This document shows, piece after piece, positions 24,358 to 32,903 of a stretch of 64,000 bases of DNA; the first letter of the stretch is position 1, and every line of letters starts with the position of its first letter. A program made the position numbers and the translations under genes. The notes below the pieces were generated by a model. The model was not told the origin of the DNA. It was given only the letters and a program-made list of their open reading frames with translations, and searched no databases. The DNA comes from Dehalococcoidia bacterium (lineage in GTDB: Bacteria; Chloroflexota; Dehalococcoidia; Lucifugimonadales; Lucifugimonadaceae), in NCBI GenBank assembly GCA_022451965.1, contig JAKUNJ010000006.1:62001-126000 (forward strand), written 5' to 3'.

Positions 24358-26391
24358 TTAATTCCCTTCCTTTAGGAAAGATTTTAGCTGAGATAAATTA
24401 ATTATTGGTATGTCTTTTTCTTGAGCATCTAATAATTTTGAACCAGGATTTTCTCCTAAAAGAAGGTAATCAGTTTTATTAGAAACTTTGTTCGTAACTT
24501 TACCAGAATTTGTCTTTATTATTGTTTCTAAATTGTCTCTTGTTATATCACCAAAACTTCCAGTTATAACAAAAGCTTTATTTAGAAAAATTTCGGTAGA
24601 TAGCTCATTTTTCTTATTTCCTTTTCCTAAACCAATATTCTTAAACTTCAACACAAGTGAAACATTATTCTCATCACTCACCCATCTAATAAAATTTTCT
24701 GCAACAACGGGGCCTATCCCATCAATTTCTAATAAAATTTCTCTTAGGTCTTCTAAATTATTTATTTTTTCACTTAGTTCATTTATGTTATTTATTTTTT
24801 TTGAAATCATTTCTGATATCTCAGAACCAACTCCTTCTATACCAAATGATGCTAACAATTTACTGAAACTTTTTTCCTTAGATTTTTCAATACTTAACAA
24901 AAGTTTACTTATACTTTTATCTCCAAATCCTTCTAATTCCTTTAGTCTATCTTTATGATTTTTTAATTCATAAATTTCATCTAATGAATTTATGATATTT
25001 GCTTTGAATAACAATGAACAAATTTTATTTCCTAAACCCTCTATATCCATACAATTTTTTGAAGCAAAATATTGTAATAATCTTTCAAATTTTTGTTCAC
25101 ATGATGAATTATTACATACTATTGAGGCCTCATCTGGGTCTATAAAAAGGATATTTTCACATGGCGCAGGACAATTTTTAGGGAAAGTAAATTTTTTTGA
25201 ATATTTATCTCTAACATTATTTTTAGAAACCCCTAGTATTTGAGGTATTACTTCACCTGCTCTTTGTATTTCTATAAGGTCATTTTCTCTAAGATCTTTT
25301 CGTTTGATTTCATCTTTGTTATGTAATGTTGCTCTAGATATTTTAACTCCATCAATAATTACAGGATCTAACTCTGCCCATGGGGTTAAGACTCCTGTTC
25401 TTCCAACATTAAAATTTATCTTTCTTAATTTAGTTTCTACTACTTCAGGAGGAAATTTAAAAGCTGTAGCCCACCTAGGAATTCTACCTGTACTCCCTAA
25501 TCTTTTTTGATAATCTACATTATCAATCTTGATAACTATTCCATCTGTACCATAATCTAAACTAGATTTATTTATATTCCAAAAATCTATAAATTTTTTC
25601 AATTCGTCAAATGAGTTGATTTTTTTATAATTTTGTTCAGTCCTCATGCCTAATTTCTTTATATGTATTAAAGATTCTAGTTGAGAATGATAAATCTCTT
25701 CTCCTATTCCGTTTAGAAGACTATAGAAAAAAACATTTATTGGTCTTTTTGCACTTTCTGAAGGGTCCAATTGTCTTACTGAACCAGATGAAGCATTTCG
25801 TGGATTTGAATAAAGACTTAATCCTGCTTTTTCTCTAAGATTATTGAATTCATTGAACTTAGAAATTGGAAAGTATATTTCACCTCTAAGTTCTAATTGA
25901 TCAATACTGCTTATTCTTAAGGGAATTGATCTAATAGTTTTTACATTATTAGTTATATCTTCTCCTGTTACACCATTACCACGGGTTGAAGCTTGATTCA
26001 GCATTCCATTCTCATATTTAACTGAAACTGCTAAACCATCTATCTTAAGTTCACATATTAATGGATATATTTCCTGACCTATTATTTTTTTATTTCTTTC
26101 TATCCACTCTCCTAATTCTTCAAAATTAAATACATTTGAAAGACTTAGCATAGGAACAGTATGATCAATTTGAGAAAAACTTTCTGAAGGCAGCCCTCCA
26201 ACTCTTTGAGTTGGAGATTCTAAGGATACAAATTCTGGATATTTTTTTTCTAATTCAACTAATTCTCGAAATTTTTTATCATAATCAAAATCAGACATTG
26301 AAGAATTTTCTTCAACATAGTATTCTACGTTTGCATTCTCTATTTCTTTTCTTAACTCTTCTATTTGTCTTTTTATTTGATTTGAATCCAT
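24358..26391 (-). CDS. ligA: NAD-dependent DNA ligase
   Basis: 677 residues, full length. The adenylation lysine is K116 in CELKIDGLAVS. The OB fold follows (TGVLTPWAELDPV). The Cys4 zinc finger is in NCPAPC ... CNNSSC (about 410-432), then HhH repeats (LEGFGDKSISKLL, GIEGVGSEISEMI, IDGIGPVVAENF), and a C-terminal BRCT domain (about 600-675). It seals Okazaki fragments and repair nicks. First gene of the ligA-pth-OYE unit. Confidence 0.97.
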   Translation of the reverse strand: MDSNQIKRQIEELRKEIENANVEYYVEENSSMSDFDYDKKFRELVELEKKYPEFVSLESPTQRVGGLPSESFSQIDHTVPMLSLSNVFNFEELGEWIERNKKIIGQEIYPLICELKIDGLAVSVKYENGMLNQASTRGNGVTGEDITNNVKTIRSIPLRISSIDQLELRGEIYFPISKFNEFNNLREKAGLSLYSNPRNASSGSVRQLDPSESAKRPINVFFYSLLNGIGEEIYHSQLESLIHIKKLGMRTEQNYKKINSFDELKKFIDFWNINKSSLDYGTDGIVIKIDNVDYQKRLGSTGRIPRWATAFKFPPEVVETKLRKINFNVGRTGVLTPWAELDPVIIDGVKISRATLHNKDEIKRKDLRENDLIEIQRAGEVIPQILGVSKNNVRDKYSKKFTFPKNCPAPCENILFIDPDEASIVCNNSSCEQKFERLLQYFASKNCMDIEGLGNKICSLLFKANIINSLDEIYELKNHKDRLKELEGFGDKSISKLLLSIEKSKEKSFSKLLASFGIEGVGSEISEMISKKINNINELSEKINNLEDLREILLEIDGIGPVVAENFIRWVSDENNVSLVLKFKNIGLGKGNKKNELSTEIFLNKAFVITGSFGDITRDNLETIIKTNSGKVTNKVSNKTDYLLLGENPGSKLLDAQEKDIPIINLSQLKSFLKEGN

Positions 26392-26454
26392 AAAAAAAAA
26401 TTATAAATTATTACTAAATTATAGATACTAAGCATGATTTTGGAAGTGTTATAA

Positions 26455-26895
26455 ATGAATAGATTAGAGGTCATTCAAGCTTCTACAAAAAAACTTATTT
26501 CTGAATGCTTAGAAATAAGAAGAAAAGTTTTTATTGAGGAGCAAGGAGTTCCTGAGGAAGAAGAACTTGATGACTTAGACTCATCTTTTTTCAATGTTAT
26601 AGGATTTTTAGACTTAAAACCTGTTGCTACAGGAAGGCTAATGTACATAACAGAAAAAAAAATGAAAATAGGTAGGATGGCAGTCTTGAGAAATTATAGA
26701 AAATTAGGATATGGAACAATTATTTTAAGATTTTTAGAAACTGCTGCTTTGAATTTAGGAGCAGAAATAGTTTCTCTAAATTCTCAAGAATATATTAAGA
26801 ACTTTTATATAAATTCAGGCTATCAAACGAAAGGAGAGATTTTTATTGAAGCTAAAATTCCCCATATAGAAATGTTTAAGAAAATCAAGAATTAG
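26455..26895 (+). CDS. GNAT N-acetyltransferase (ElaA-like)
   Basis: 146 residues. LEIRRKVFIEEQGVPEEEELDD is the start pattern of the ElaA/YjcF-type acetyltransferases, followed by the acetyl-CoA pyrophosphate loop as RNYRKLGYGTIILRFLE. The C-terminal strand NSGYQTKGE closes the fold. The substrate is unknown. GGAAG lies 8 nt before the ATG. It stands alone and is convergent with a small RHH-type gene. Confidence 0.82.
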   Translation: MNRLEVIQASTKKLISECLEIRRKVFIEEQGVPEEEELDDLDSSFFNVIGFLDLKPVATGRLMYITEKKMKIGRMAVLRNYRKLGYGTIILRFLETAALNLGAEIVSLNSQEYIKNFYINSGYQTKGEIFIEAKIPHIEMFKKIKN

Positions 26896-26898
26896 ATA

Positions 26899-27111
26899 TT
26901 ATTCTTTTTCCCATCCAGACTTACTTCCGCATCTGAGGCATCTTCTAGTATTGAAAATATTTTCCCAATCTCCATCAGAAGCTACATAGTCTAAAATACA
27001 TCTCATAGCCTTATTTATATCAGGTAAATCATATTTTTCTACTGCATCATTCAACATCTCAACTAAATCAGATTGTATTTCAAAAGAAATAGATTTTTTA
27101 CTTCCTGCCAT
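26899..27111 (-). CDS. Small ribbon-helix-helix-like protein with CxxC tail
   Basis: 70 residues. The first half (KSISFEIQSDLVEMLNDAVE) has the strand-helix pattern of RHH/MetJ-Arc DNA-binding proteins, with a second helix NKAMRCILDYV. The C terminus adds a CLRC pair and a possible third Cys, perhaps a metal or redox site. GGAGGA precedes the ATG. It could be a small regulator; targets are unknown. Its start region faces the DUF1015 gene. Confidence 0.55.
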   Translation of the reverse strand: MAGSKKSISFEIQSDLVEMLNDAVEKYDLPDINKAMRCILDYVASDGDWENIFNTRRCLRCGSKSGWEKE

Positions 27112-27206
27112 ATTTCCTCCATCATTTTTCTATAATGATAAATAAAATTTATAAGCTTACAATGTTTTCTTCAAATTTTCTATAAAATAACTAAATAAGA
27201 AAAAAA

Positions 27207-27212
27207 TATAAT
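27207..27212 (+). promoter_or_regulatory. -10 box TATAAT of the DUF1015 gene (leaderless spacing)
   Basis: Perfect TATAAT, then 8 nt, then ATG, with no SD. Confidence 0.5.
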
Positions 27213-27220
27213 CTAATTTT

Positions 27221-28501
27221 ATGGCAGAACTGTTTCCATTTAAAGGCATAAGATATAATCAAAAGATTTCAGGAGATTTATCCTTAAACGTTTGTCCTCC
27301 TTTTGATAGTATTTCTTCTACTCTTCAAAGAAAACTTTATGATGTAAGTAATTACAACACAGTTAGGTTAGAACTAGGCTTGAGAGGATTAGATGAAGAT
27401 CCTTATTTTTCTGCTGCAGAAACTCAGAAAAAATGGATTCAAGATGGTGTATTAATTCAAGATGATTCACCTTCAATATATGTCACAGAAGAAGAATTCT
27501 TATATGAAGACAAAATCATAACTAGAAAAGGTTTTATCTGTGCAATTAAAGTTGAAGACTATTCTAAAAGAATAGTTATGCCTCATGAAAAAACTAGAGA
27601 TAAATGGGTTGAAGATAGATTTAAATTAATGGATGTAGCAAAATCAAATTATAGTCCCTTGCTATGTCTTTATAAGGATGACTCTAGAGAAACCGTAGCA
27701 AATTTGGTGAAATCTATTTCAGGTAAAAAGCCTTATATTGATATTGCTCCTGATGGTCTCCAAAAAATAAAAGTTTGGAGAGTAACAGATCGAGGTACAA
27801 TTTCATTAATTTGTAAAAAATTTATTGATTCAAAAATTTATATTGCTGATGGTCATCATAGATATGAAGCAGGTCTTAGATATTTGTCAAATATTCGATC
27901 TAAAAGAGAAATCAATTCAGATGAATCAATTAACTATAGAATGATTCAGCTAATATCCATGAATGAGCCAGGATTGATTACAAGATCTTATCATAGGTAC
28001 TTGAGAATGAATTCTGATGATCTTACGGATCTAGAAAAAAAAATTACTCTTAACAAAAATATTCAATCTATTAGTAAATCAAATATTAAAATTCATGAAA
28101 ATTTTGTTAATGAATTTTATGAAAATGTTTGCGAGGAAAAGAATTTTAATTATATTCATTTTGGAATAATAATAAAGAATGCTAATGAGATTCGAACTTA
28201 TAAATATACAGAAAATAATCTTTCACAAATAAATGATTATACATTTATCCATGAAAATTTTATGCCCCAAAATTTTAAGTCCAATTATGAAGAAAATATA
28301 ATGTTTGAGACAGATCTCAAAGAGATAAACAATTTACTTCGATCTGATGGTAATTATGCAATACTAATGATGAGACCAATCCCAATGAATAGTTTTTTAT
28401 CTGCTGTAAATTCTGGTGAAAGACTGCCTCCAAAAGTTACTAATTTTTTACCCAAGCCACCTGCTGGTCTAGTATTTCAAAGTCTAGAAGGTAAAATTTA
28501 A
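27221..28501 (+). CDS. DUF1015 family protein
   Basis: 426 residues. The start (PFKGIRYNQKISGDLSLNVCPPFD) and the central motif IADGHHRYEAGLRY are diagnostic of DUF1015, and the C-terminal MRPIPMNSFLSAVNSGERLPPKVTNF segment matches too. The family is widespread, soluble and uncharacterised, sometimes annotated as a SpoOJ/ParA/ParB/repB-like protein without evidence. It stands alone here between a small RHH gene and a convergent aminotransferase. Confidence 0.88.
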   Translation: MAELFPFKGIRYNQKISGDLSLNVCPPFDSISSTLQRKLYDVSNYNTVRLELGLRGLDEDPYFSAAETQKKWIQDGVLIQDDSPSIYVTEEEFLYEDKIITRKGFICAIKVEDYSKRIVMPHEKTRDKWVEDRFKLMDVAKSNYSPLLCLYKDDSRETVANLVKSISGKKPYIDIAPDGLQKIKVWRVTDRGTISLICKKFIDSKIYIADGHHRYEAGLRYLSNIRSKREINSDESINYRMIQLISMNEPGLITRSYHRYLRMNSDDLTDLEKKITLNKNIQSISKSNIKIHENFVNEFYENVCEEKNFNYIHFGIIIKNANEIRTYKYTENNLSQINDYTFIHENFMPQNFKSNYEENIMFETDLKEINNLLRSDGNYAILMMRPIPMNSFLSAVNSGERLPPKVTNFLPKPPAGLVFQSLEGKI

Positions 28502-28518
28502 TTTTGTATTATTTGATA

Positions 28519-29715
28519 CTATCCAATCGTTTCATACATACATTTACTAATGTAATCGATGTTTTTACTTGTAATCCCGGCAACATTAATTCTTCCAGAC
28601 TCGACAATGTAAATTGAGTAATCACTCTTAAGCTTTTTTACTTGTTCACTATTTATTCCACTAAAACTAAACATTCCTTTTTGATCTACAATAAAAGAAA
28701 AGTCTTTCTTACATCCAAGGTTTTTAAGATTAGAATCTAGAGATGATCTCATCTTCTTTATTCTTTCTCTCAATATTGTTAAGTCTTTGATCCATAATTT
28801 TCTTAATTCATTATCCTTGAGTATAATCTTTACAATTTCTGAACCGTGTGCTGGTGGATTTGAATATATTGTTCTAGCTGTTTTCTTTAGTTGACTAAGG
28901 ATATTTAAAGACTTATTTTTATCTCTACTTTTGTAGATTAAACATCCTACTCTTTCACTGTATAAACCAAAATTTTTTGAGTAGCTAGAGCAAATAAATA
29001 CATCATCTAACTCTTCAGATAATATCCTTACTCCCATAGCATCCTCTTCTATTCCATCACCCAGACCTTGGTAAGCAAAATCACAAATCGTTATAATTTT
29101 CTTTTTTTTCAGCAACAAAGATAACTCTTTCCATTGATCGAGACTTAAGTCACAACCAGTAGGATTATGACAACATCCATGAAGAACAATAATATCTCCT
29201 TCAGGAATTTTATTTATATTGGTAATCATAAGTTGAAAGTCAATTTTATTAGTACTTTTATCAAAGTAATCATAAGTATTTGAGTTAAAACCTGAAGACT
29301 CAAAAATAGGCTTATGATTAGCCCAAGTAGGATTACTAAACCAAATTGTTGAATCTTTAGAAAAAAGATGTAAAAATTCAGAAACTAGCTTGAGTGCCCC
29401 TGTTCCTCCAGGAGTATTTAATGCAATGGGAAAAATATCATTTTCTTCTAAAATTTCTTTCCCTACTATCATTTCAATAGATTTATCAAGAAACTCTTTA
29501 TCTCCATCAATAGGTTTATAAGTTTTTGATAAATCCATATCAAGAATAATCTTTTCTGCTTCTAGTACTGATTCAAATGTACTAGTTCTACCATTATCAT
29601 CTTGATACACGCCAACGGCCAAGTTAACCTTATTAGGATTTGAATCATTAGTATATTCTTCAGACAACCCTAGAATTGGATCTTTTGGTGCTTCATTTAC
29701 ATCATTAAAAAACAT
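28519..29715 (-). CDS. Aspartate/aromatic aminotransferase, class I
   Basis: 398 residues, fold type I PLP enzyme. The N terminus (DPILGLSEEYTNDSNPNKVNLAVGVYQDD) is that of the AspC/TyrB subgroup. The NPTG loop reads CCHNPTGCDL, and the PLP lysine is in SSYSKNFGLYSERVG. It transfers amino groups between aspartate or aromatic amino acids and 2-oxoglutarate. It follows rplY by 33 nt. It could be the final Tyr/Phe transaminase, which would link it to the aromatic genes elsewhere in the window. Confidence 0.9.
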   Translation of the reverse strand: MFFNDVNEAPKDPILGLSEEYTNDSNPNKVNLAVGVYQDDNGRTSTFESVLEAEKIILDMDLSKTYKPIDGDKEFLDKSIEMIVGKEILEENDIFPIALNTPGGTGALKLVSEFLHLFSKDSTIWFSNPTWANHKPIFESSGFNSNTYDYFDKSTNKIDFQLMITNINKIPEGDIIVLHGCCHNPTGCDLSLDQWKELSLLLKKKKIITICDFAYQGLGDGIEEDAMGVRILSEELDDVFICSSYSKNFGLYSERVGCLIYKSRDKNKSLNILSQLKKTARTIYSNPPAHGSEIVKIILKDNELRKLWIKDLTILRERIKKMRSSLDSNLKNLGCKKDFSFIVDQKGMFSFSGINSEQVKKLKSDYSIYIVESGRINVAGITSKNIDYISKCMYETIG

Positions 29716-29748
29716 TTTATCTAAGTAATAGTGTTTATCTAATAAATT

Positions 29749-30438
29749 TTACTGGTCATCGTTGGATTGCTCTTGAGAAGATTCATCTGGTACTCCTTCG
29801 GAAGATTCATCTCCTGTTCCTTCTTCACCATCTTCTGAGTCTCCGGATAATGCTGCCATTTCCTCCTCAGTAACCTGAACTCTAGGTGGTTGAATCCATG
29901 CAATTTGAGATTCTGGATCTGAAGTTAGTTCAGCTCCTTTAGGAATATTTAGGTCTTTTGCATAAACATAGGTTTCTAAGTCTACTAATATTGAACAATC
30001 AGCTTCCAAAATTGATGGAATTTCAAGAGGTTTAGCTAAAATCGTCACTTCATAAGTACCTTGAGTTACAACCCCTGCGCCACCCCTGGTACCAGGAGCA
30101 TCTTCTTGATTTACAAGAGAAACCGGCACTTGAACTTCTATTGCTTTTTCCATGTCAACTCTCAAGAAATCAACATGAATTAATTTATCAGTTACAGGAT
30201 GTGTAGATATATTTCTAACCAATGTATATGTTTCATCTTTACCTTCTACAGATATTTTTAGTGGAGTTGTAAAACCAACTTCCTTGAGAGTCTTATACAG
30301 AATATCCTCTTCAACTTGTAGGCTAATTGATTCGCCAAGTCCATACATATTTATTGGAATAATTCCAGATTTTCTTAGGGAATTATTTTTCTTTCCAAAT
30401 ATATTTCTATTTTGAGTTTCTAATTTTACTTCTGCCAT
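29749..30438 (-). CDS. rplY: 50S ribosomal protein L25 (Ctc form)
   Basis: 229 residues. An N-terminal 5S rRNA-binding L25 domain (KLETQNRNIFGKKNNSLRKSG) is followed by a TL5/CTC-type C-terminal beta domain (about 95-195) and an acidic, Ser/Glu/Asp-rich tail of about 35 residues. The acidic tail is common in free-living Chloroflexota and Deinococcota. Divergent from the Rrf2 regulator, with an inverted repeat between them. Confidence 0.93.
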   Translation of the reverse strand: MAEVKLETQNRNIFGKKNNSLRKSGIIPINMYGLGESISLQVEEDILYKTLKEVGFTTPLKISVEGKDETYTLVRNISTHPVTDKLIHVDFLRVDMEKAIEVQVPVSLVNQEDAPGTRGGAGVVTQGTYEVTILAKPLEIPSILEADCSILVDLETYVYAKDLNIPKGAELTSDPESQIAWIQPPRVQVTEEEMAALSGDSEDGEEGTGDESSEGVPDESSQEQSNDDQ

Positions 30439-30482
30439 TTTTATTCCAATATCTTTTTAATTGATCTAGCTTTAAGTATAAG

Positions 30483-30504
30483 ACATCTTATCTATTTTAG
30501 ATGT
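30483..30504. promoter_or_regulatory. Inverted repeat between rplY and the Rrf2 gene
   Basis: ACATCT-N10-AGATGT, perfect 6-bp arms in the divergent promoter region, followed by five T on the plus strand. It could be the operator of the adjacent Rrf2 regulator or an rplY leader hairpin. Confidence 0.35.
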
Positions 30505-30554
30505 TTTTATGGTGCAATTTAAATCAAAAACGATGTATTAATAGTCATTTATGC

Positions 30555-30560
30555 TAGTAT
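30555..30560 (+). promoter_or_regulatory. Extended -10 (TGC-TAGTAT) of the Rrf2 regulator
   Basis: TAGTAT, then 7 nt, then ATG. This is the same element and spacing as the Cys leader at 567. No SD. Confidence 0.5.
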
Positions 30561-30567
30561 TAAGAGT

Positions 30568-31002
30568 ATGTTAATACCAATGAAGATAGATTATGCACTT
30601 AGGTTGTTAGTATATTTATCCATTAATAAAGATAAAGGCCTAATTAAAACAGAGGAAGTATCTAAAGATCAGGGAATTCCAATAAAGTTTTTGCAAAGAA
30701 TAGCTAACGATCTTCAAAAATCTGGAGTAATTTCCTCTACTAGAGGTCCTCATGGTGGTCATGAAATTATAGTTGATCCAAAAAACCTATATGTATCTGA
30801 GATAATTAAAATTTTAGACTACACACTTTCCCCAGTTGATTGCCTTGATGATTTAGATATTTGTATTCATACCAGTTCTTGCAGTCAAAGAGAGCTATGG
30901 AAAGATGTTGAAAATGTTCTAATTGATCATCTTAGTAAAATATCTATTTTTGAATTATCTAACAGACAAAGCATTCTTAACCAAGAAGTAAAATTCAACT
31001 AG
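30568..31002 (+). CDS. Rrf2-family transcriptional regulator (IscR-like, probable Fe-S protein)
   Basis: 144 residues. An N-terminal winged helix (MKIDYALRLLVYLS ... IPIKFLQRIANDLQKSGVISSTRGPHGGHEI) is typical of Rrf2. Three cysteines, C92, C99 and C105 (C-x6-C-x5-C), lie in the loop that holds the cluster in IscR (C-x5-C-x5-C there). It is therefore likely to sense Fe-S or redox state. A cysteine-biosynthesis locus lies about 1 kb downstream. It overlaps the convergent SDR by 4 bp. Confidence 0.88.
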   Translation: MLIPMKIDYALRLLVYLSINKDKGLIKTEEVSKDQGIPIKFLQRIANDLQKSGVISSTRGPHGGHEIIVDPKNLYVSEIIKILDYTLSPVDCLDDLDICIHTSSCSQRELWKDVENVLIDHLSKISIFELSNRQSILNQEVKFN

Positions 31003-31841
31003 TACATATTACTCTTTGGTTCATCTGATCCCATGATATCGCCTAACATTGATAGAGGAGACGCTGCTTGTACCCCAGCATCTACAGGTAATACAACTCC
31101 AGTTACCCACTTAGCTTCATCACTAGCTAGATAAACAACTGCCCAACCTACATCCCACGCCGTACCCTCAGTCCCCAGGGGGCCAGCCTTTTTTCTTAAT
31201 TCTCTCCAATTTTCTTCCATTTTCTTAAATCTATTTGGAAAGGCTCCATAAACATGACCAGGAGCAACGCAATTTACTCTAATATTTTGCCTACCGTGGT
31301 GAACTGCCATTATTCGAGATAAATGAGAAATAGCTGCTTTAGAAATAGAATAAGGAACATTTCTAGTTGACCCAGCCTGAGTACCGTCAATGGATGAAAC
31401 ATTAATAATAGAACCACCCCCAGATTTTTCCATTGCCGGAATAGCATATTTTGATCCCATCACAGCACTTTTCATGTTTAGATCAATTGATCTGTGCCAA
31501 TCCTCTTCTTCAATTTCAGTAACCATACCACCACCGGGTCCACCAACATTATTAAATAAAATATCTAATTTTCCAAATTGTTTTACGGACTCTTTTATCA
31601 TCGCTTCACAATCTTTTTCAGAAGTGACATCTCCTATAAATATTTTTCCTATTCCGCCCTCTTTTTCAATAGAATTAAGAGTTTCTTCTGCTCTATCAAT
31701 ATCAATGTCACTTAGTAATACTTTTGCACCTTCTTTAGCCATTAATATAGCTGCTGCTTGTCCAGTTCCAGCTATTTCTCCTCTAGTTCCAGCACCCGTA
31801 ACTATAGCTACTTTATTTTCTAGCCTTTGTCCTGACGGCAT
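30999..31841 (-). CDS. Short-chain dehydrogenase/reductase
   Basis: 280 residues, classical SDR. The cofactor motif is VTGAGTRGEIAGTG, longer than usual because of an insertion after the first Gly residues. D at LLSDID suggests NAD preference. NNVGG follows, then the catalytic Ser in IINVSSIDG and YSISK with Tyr and Lys present. The C-terminal WVTGVVLPVDAG closes the fold. AGGAG precedes the ATG. Substrate unknown. Compare the SDR at 4726, which lacks the Tyr. Confidence 0.9.
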   Translation of the reverse strand: MPSGQRLENKVAIVTGAGTRGEIAGTGQAAAILMAKEGAKVLLSDIDIDRAEETLNSIEKEGGIGKIFIGDVTSEKDCEAMIKESVKQFGKLDILFNNVGGPGGGMVTEIEEEDWHRSIDLNMKSAVMGSKYAIPAMEKSGGGSIINVSSIDGTQAGSTRNVPYSISKAAISHLSRIMAVHHGRQNIRVNCVAPGHVYGAFPNRFKKMEENWRELRKKAGPLGTEGTAWDVGWAVVYLASDEAKWVTGVVLPVDAGVQAASPLSMLGDIMGSDEPKSNMY

Positions 31842-31940
31842 CTCAGTCTCCTATATATCAATTTTCTTATATTATTCATTTATACATATATATGATTTTT
31901 TTTGCATGAAAAATCAATATAAATCTTTTCTTTTTATATA

Positions 31941-31946
31941 TATAAT
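31941..31946 (+). promoter_or_regulatory. -10 box TATAAT of the cysteine-locus leader (leaderless)
   Basis: Perfect TATAAT, GTAAAT, then the leader ATG at 31953. The transcript would begin at the leader peptide's own start codon. Confidence 0.65.
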
Positions 31947-31952
31947 GTAAAT

Positions 31953-32009
31953 ATGAATATACTAAGTATAAATTTAAATCTTTGTTGTTGGAGAGCTATC
32001 GAACTCTAA
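31953..32009 (+). CDS. Cysteine leader peptide (18 aa) of the moeB-cysM operon
   Basis: MNILSINLNLCCWRAIEL, two adjacent Cys codons at positions 11-12, stop TAA. It lies between a perfect -10 and an intrinsic terminator, directly before genes of cysteine synthesis. TCGAAC in its final codons (31998-32003) is complementary to GTTCGA (32029-32034) at the foot of the terminator, and a 7-bp ATTAAAA/TTTTAAT hairpin sits between them. A ribosome paused at Cys would leave TCGAAC free, but one at the stop would cover it. The overlap with the terminator arm is only one base, so mutual exclusion is less clear than in the other two leaders. Confidence 0.72.
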   Translation: MNILSINLNLCCWRAIEL

Positions 32010-32033
32010 TTAAAATTATTTTAATATTGTTCG

Positions 32034-32059
32034 AAACCCCAAATTTTAGGGGTTTTTTT
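32034..32059 (+). terminator. Intrinsic terminator of the cysteine-locus attenuator
   Basis: AAACCCC/GGGGTTT arms (32034-32040 and 32049-32055) with an 8-nt AT loop and a run of seven T. It lies after the CC leader and 26 nt before moeB. The same arm sequence occurs in the sulfur-transporter attenuator at 445-462. Confidence 0.85.
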
Positions 32060-32085
32060 GTTTAAACGAAATTTTGGAGTAAATT

Positions 32086-32898
32086 ATGGCCATCACTCAA
32101 TTAAATCCTTCTCAAGTTGAAAGATACAGTAGGCATCTTATAATGCCTAATGTAGGTAGTAAGGGGCAAAGAGCACTAATTGATTCAAAGGTATTGATTA
32201 TTGGTGCAGGAGGTTTAGGATCACCTGTTGCACTTTATCTTGCTCTGGCAGGTGTTGGTAATATTGGAATTGTTGATTTTGATGTTGTAGATACATCTAA
32301 TCTACAAAGACAAATCTTGCATACTGATGCAGATGTAGGTAAGAGAAAAGTAGAGTCTGCTAAAGAAACCTTAATTGCTCATAATCCTGATGTTAATGTC
32401 ACTATACATGAAGAACCTATAAATTCTTATAATGCATTCGAAATAATGGAAAACTACGACATAATCATAAATGGGGCAGATAATTTTGCTACTAGATATT
32501 TAGCAAATGATGCAGCATTCCTACTAAATAAACCTTTAGTTGATGGAGCTATTTTAATATTCGATGGACAAGCTACAACTTATATACCTGGCAATGGATG
32601 TTACAGATGTATATTTCCTGATCCCCCACCTCCAGGCGAAGTACCGAGCTGCGCAGAAGCTGGGGTCATTGGAGCACTTCCGGGATTAGTTGGCTCTATC
32701 CAAGCCTTGGAAACAATAAAAATTATTCTAGGAGTAGGTGAATCTCTTTCAGGAAGAATGTTATTAATAGAAGCATTGAGTATGGAATTTAGAGAGATTA
32801 AAGTTAGGAAAAATCCAAATTGTAAACTATGTGGTGAAAATCCAGAAGTTAAAGAATTAATTGATTATGAAATTTTCTGTGGAGTTCCAGTAAGTTAA
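32086..32898 (+). CDS. moeB: ThiF/MoeB-type adenylyltransferase
   Basis: 270 residues, E1-like enzyme that adenylates the C terminus of a ubiquitin-like sulfur carrier. The ATP-binding loop is IGAGGLGSPVALYLALAGVG; RQILHTDADVGKRK is the conserved arginine segment; two CxxC zinc pairs are CYRC and CKLC. The conserved loop cysteine is in VPSCAEAGV. No C-terminal rhodanese domain is present. GGAG precedes the ATG. Placement 5 nt before cysM and behind a Cys attenuator suggests that it charges a CysO-like carrier rather than MoaD or ThiS. The carrier gene itself is not seen here. Confidence 0.92.
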   Translation: MAITQLNPSQVERYSRHLIMPNVGSKGQRALIDSKVLIIGAGGLGSPVALYLALAGVGNIGIVDFDVVDTSNLQRQILHTDADVGKRKVESAKETLIAHNPDVNVTIHEEPINSYNAFEIMENYDIIINGADNFATRYLANDAAFLLNKPLVDGAILIFDGQATTYIPGNGCYRCIFPDPPPPGEVPSCAEAGVIGALPGLVGSIQALETIKIILGVGESLSGRMLLIEALSMEFREIKVRKNPNCKLCGENPEVKELIDYEIFCGVPVS

Positions 32899-32903
32899 TT
32901 TGA

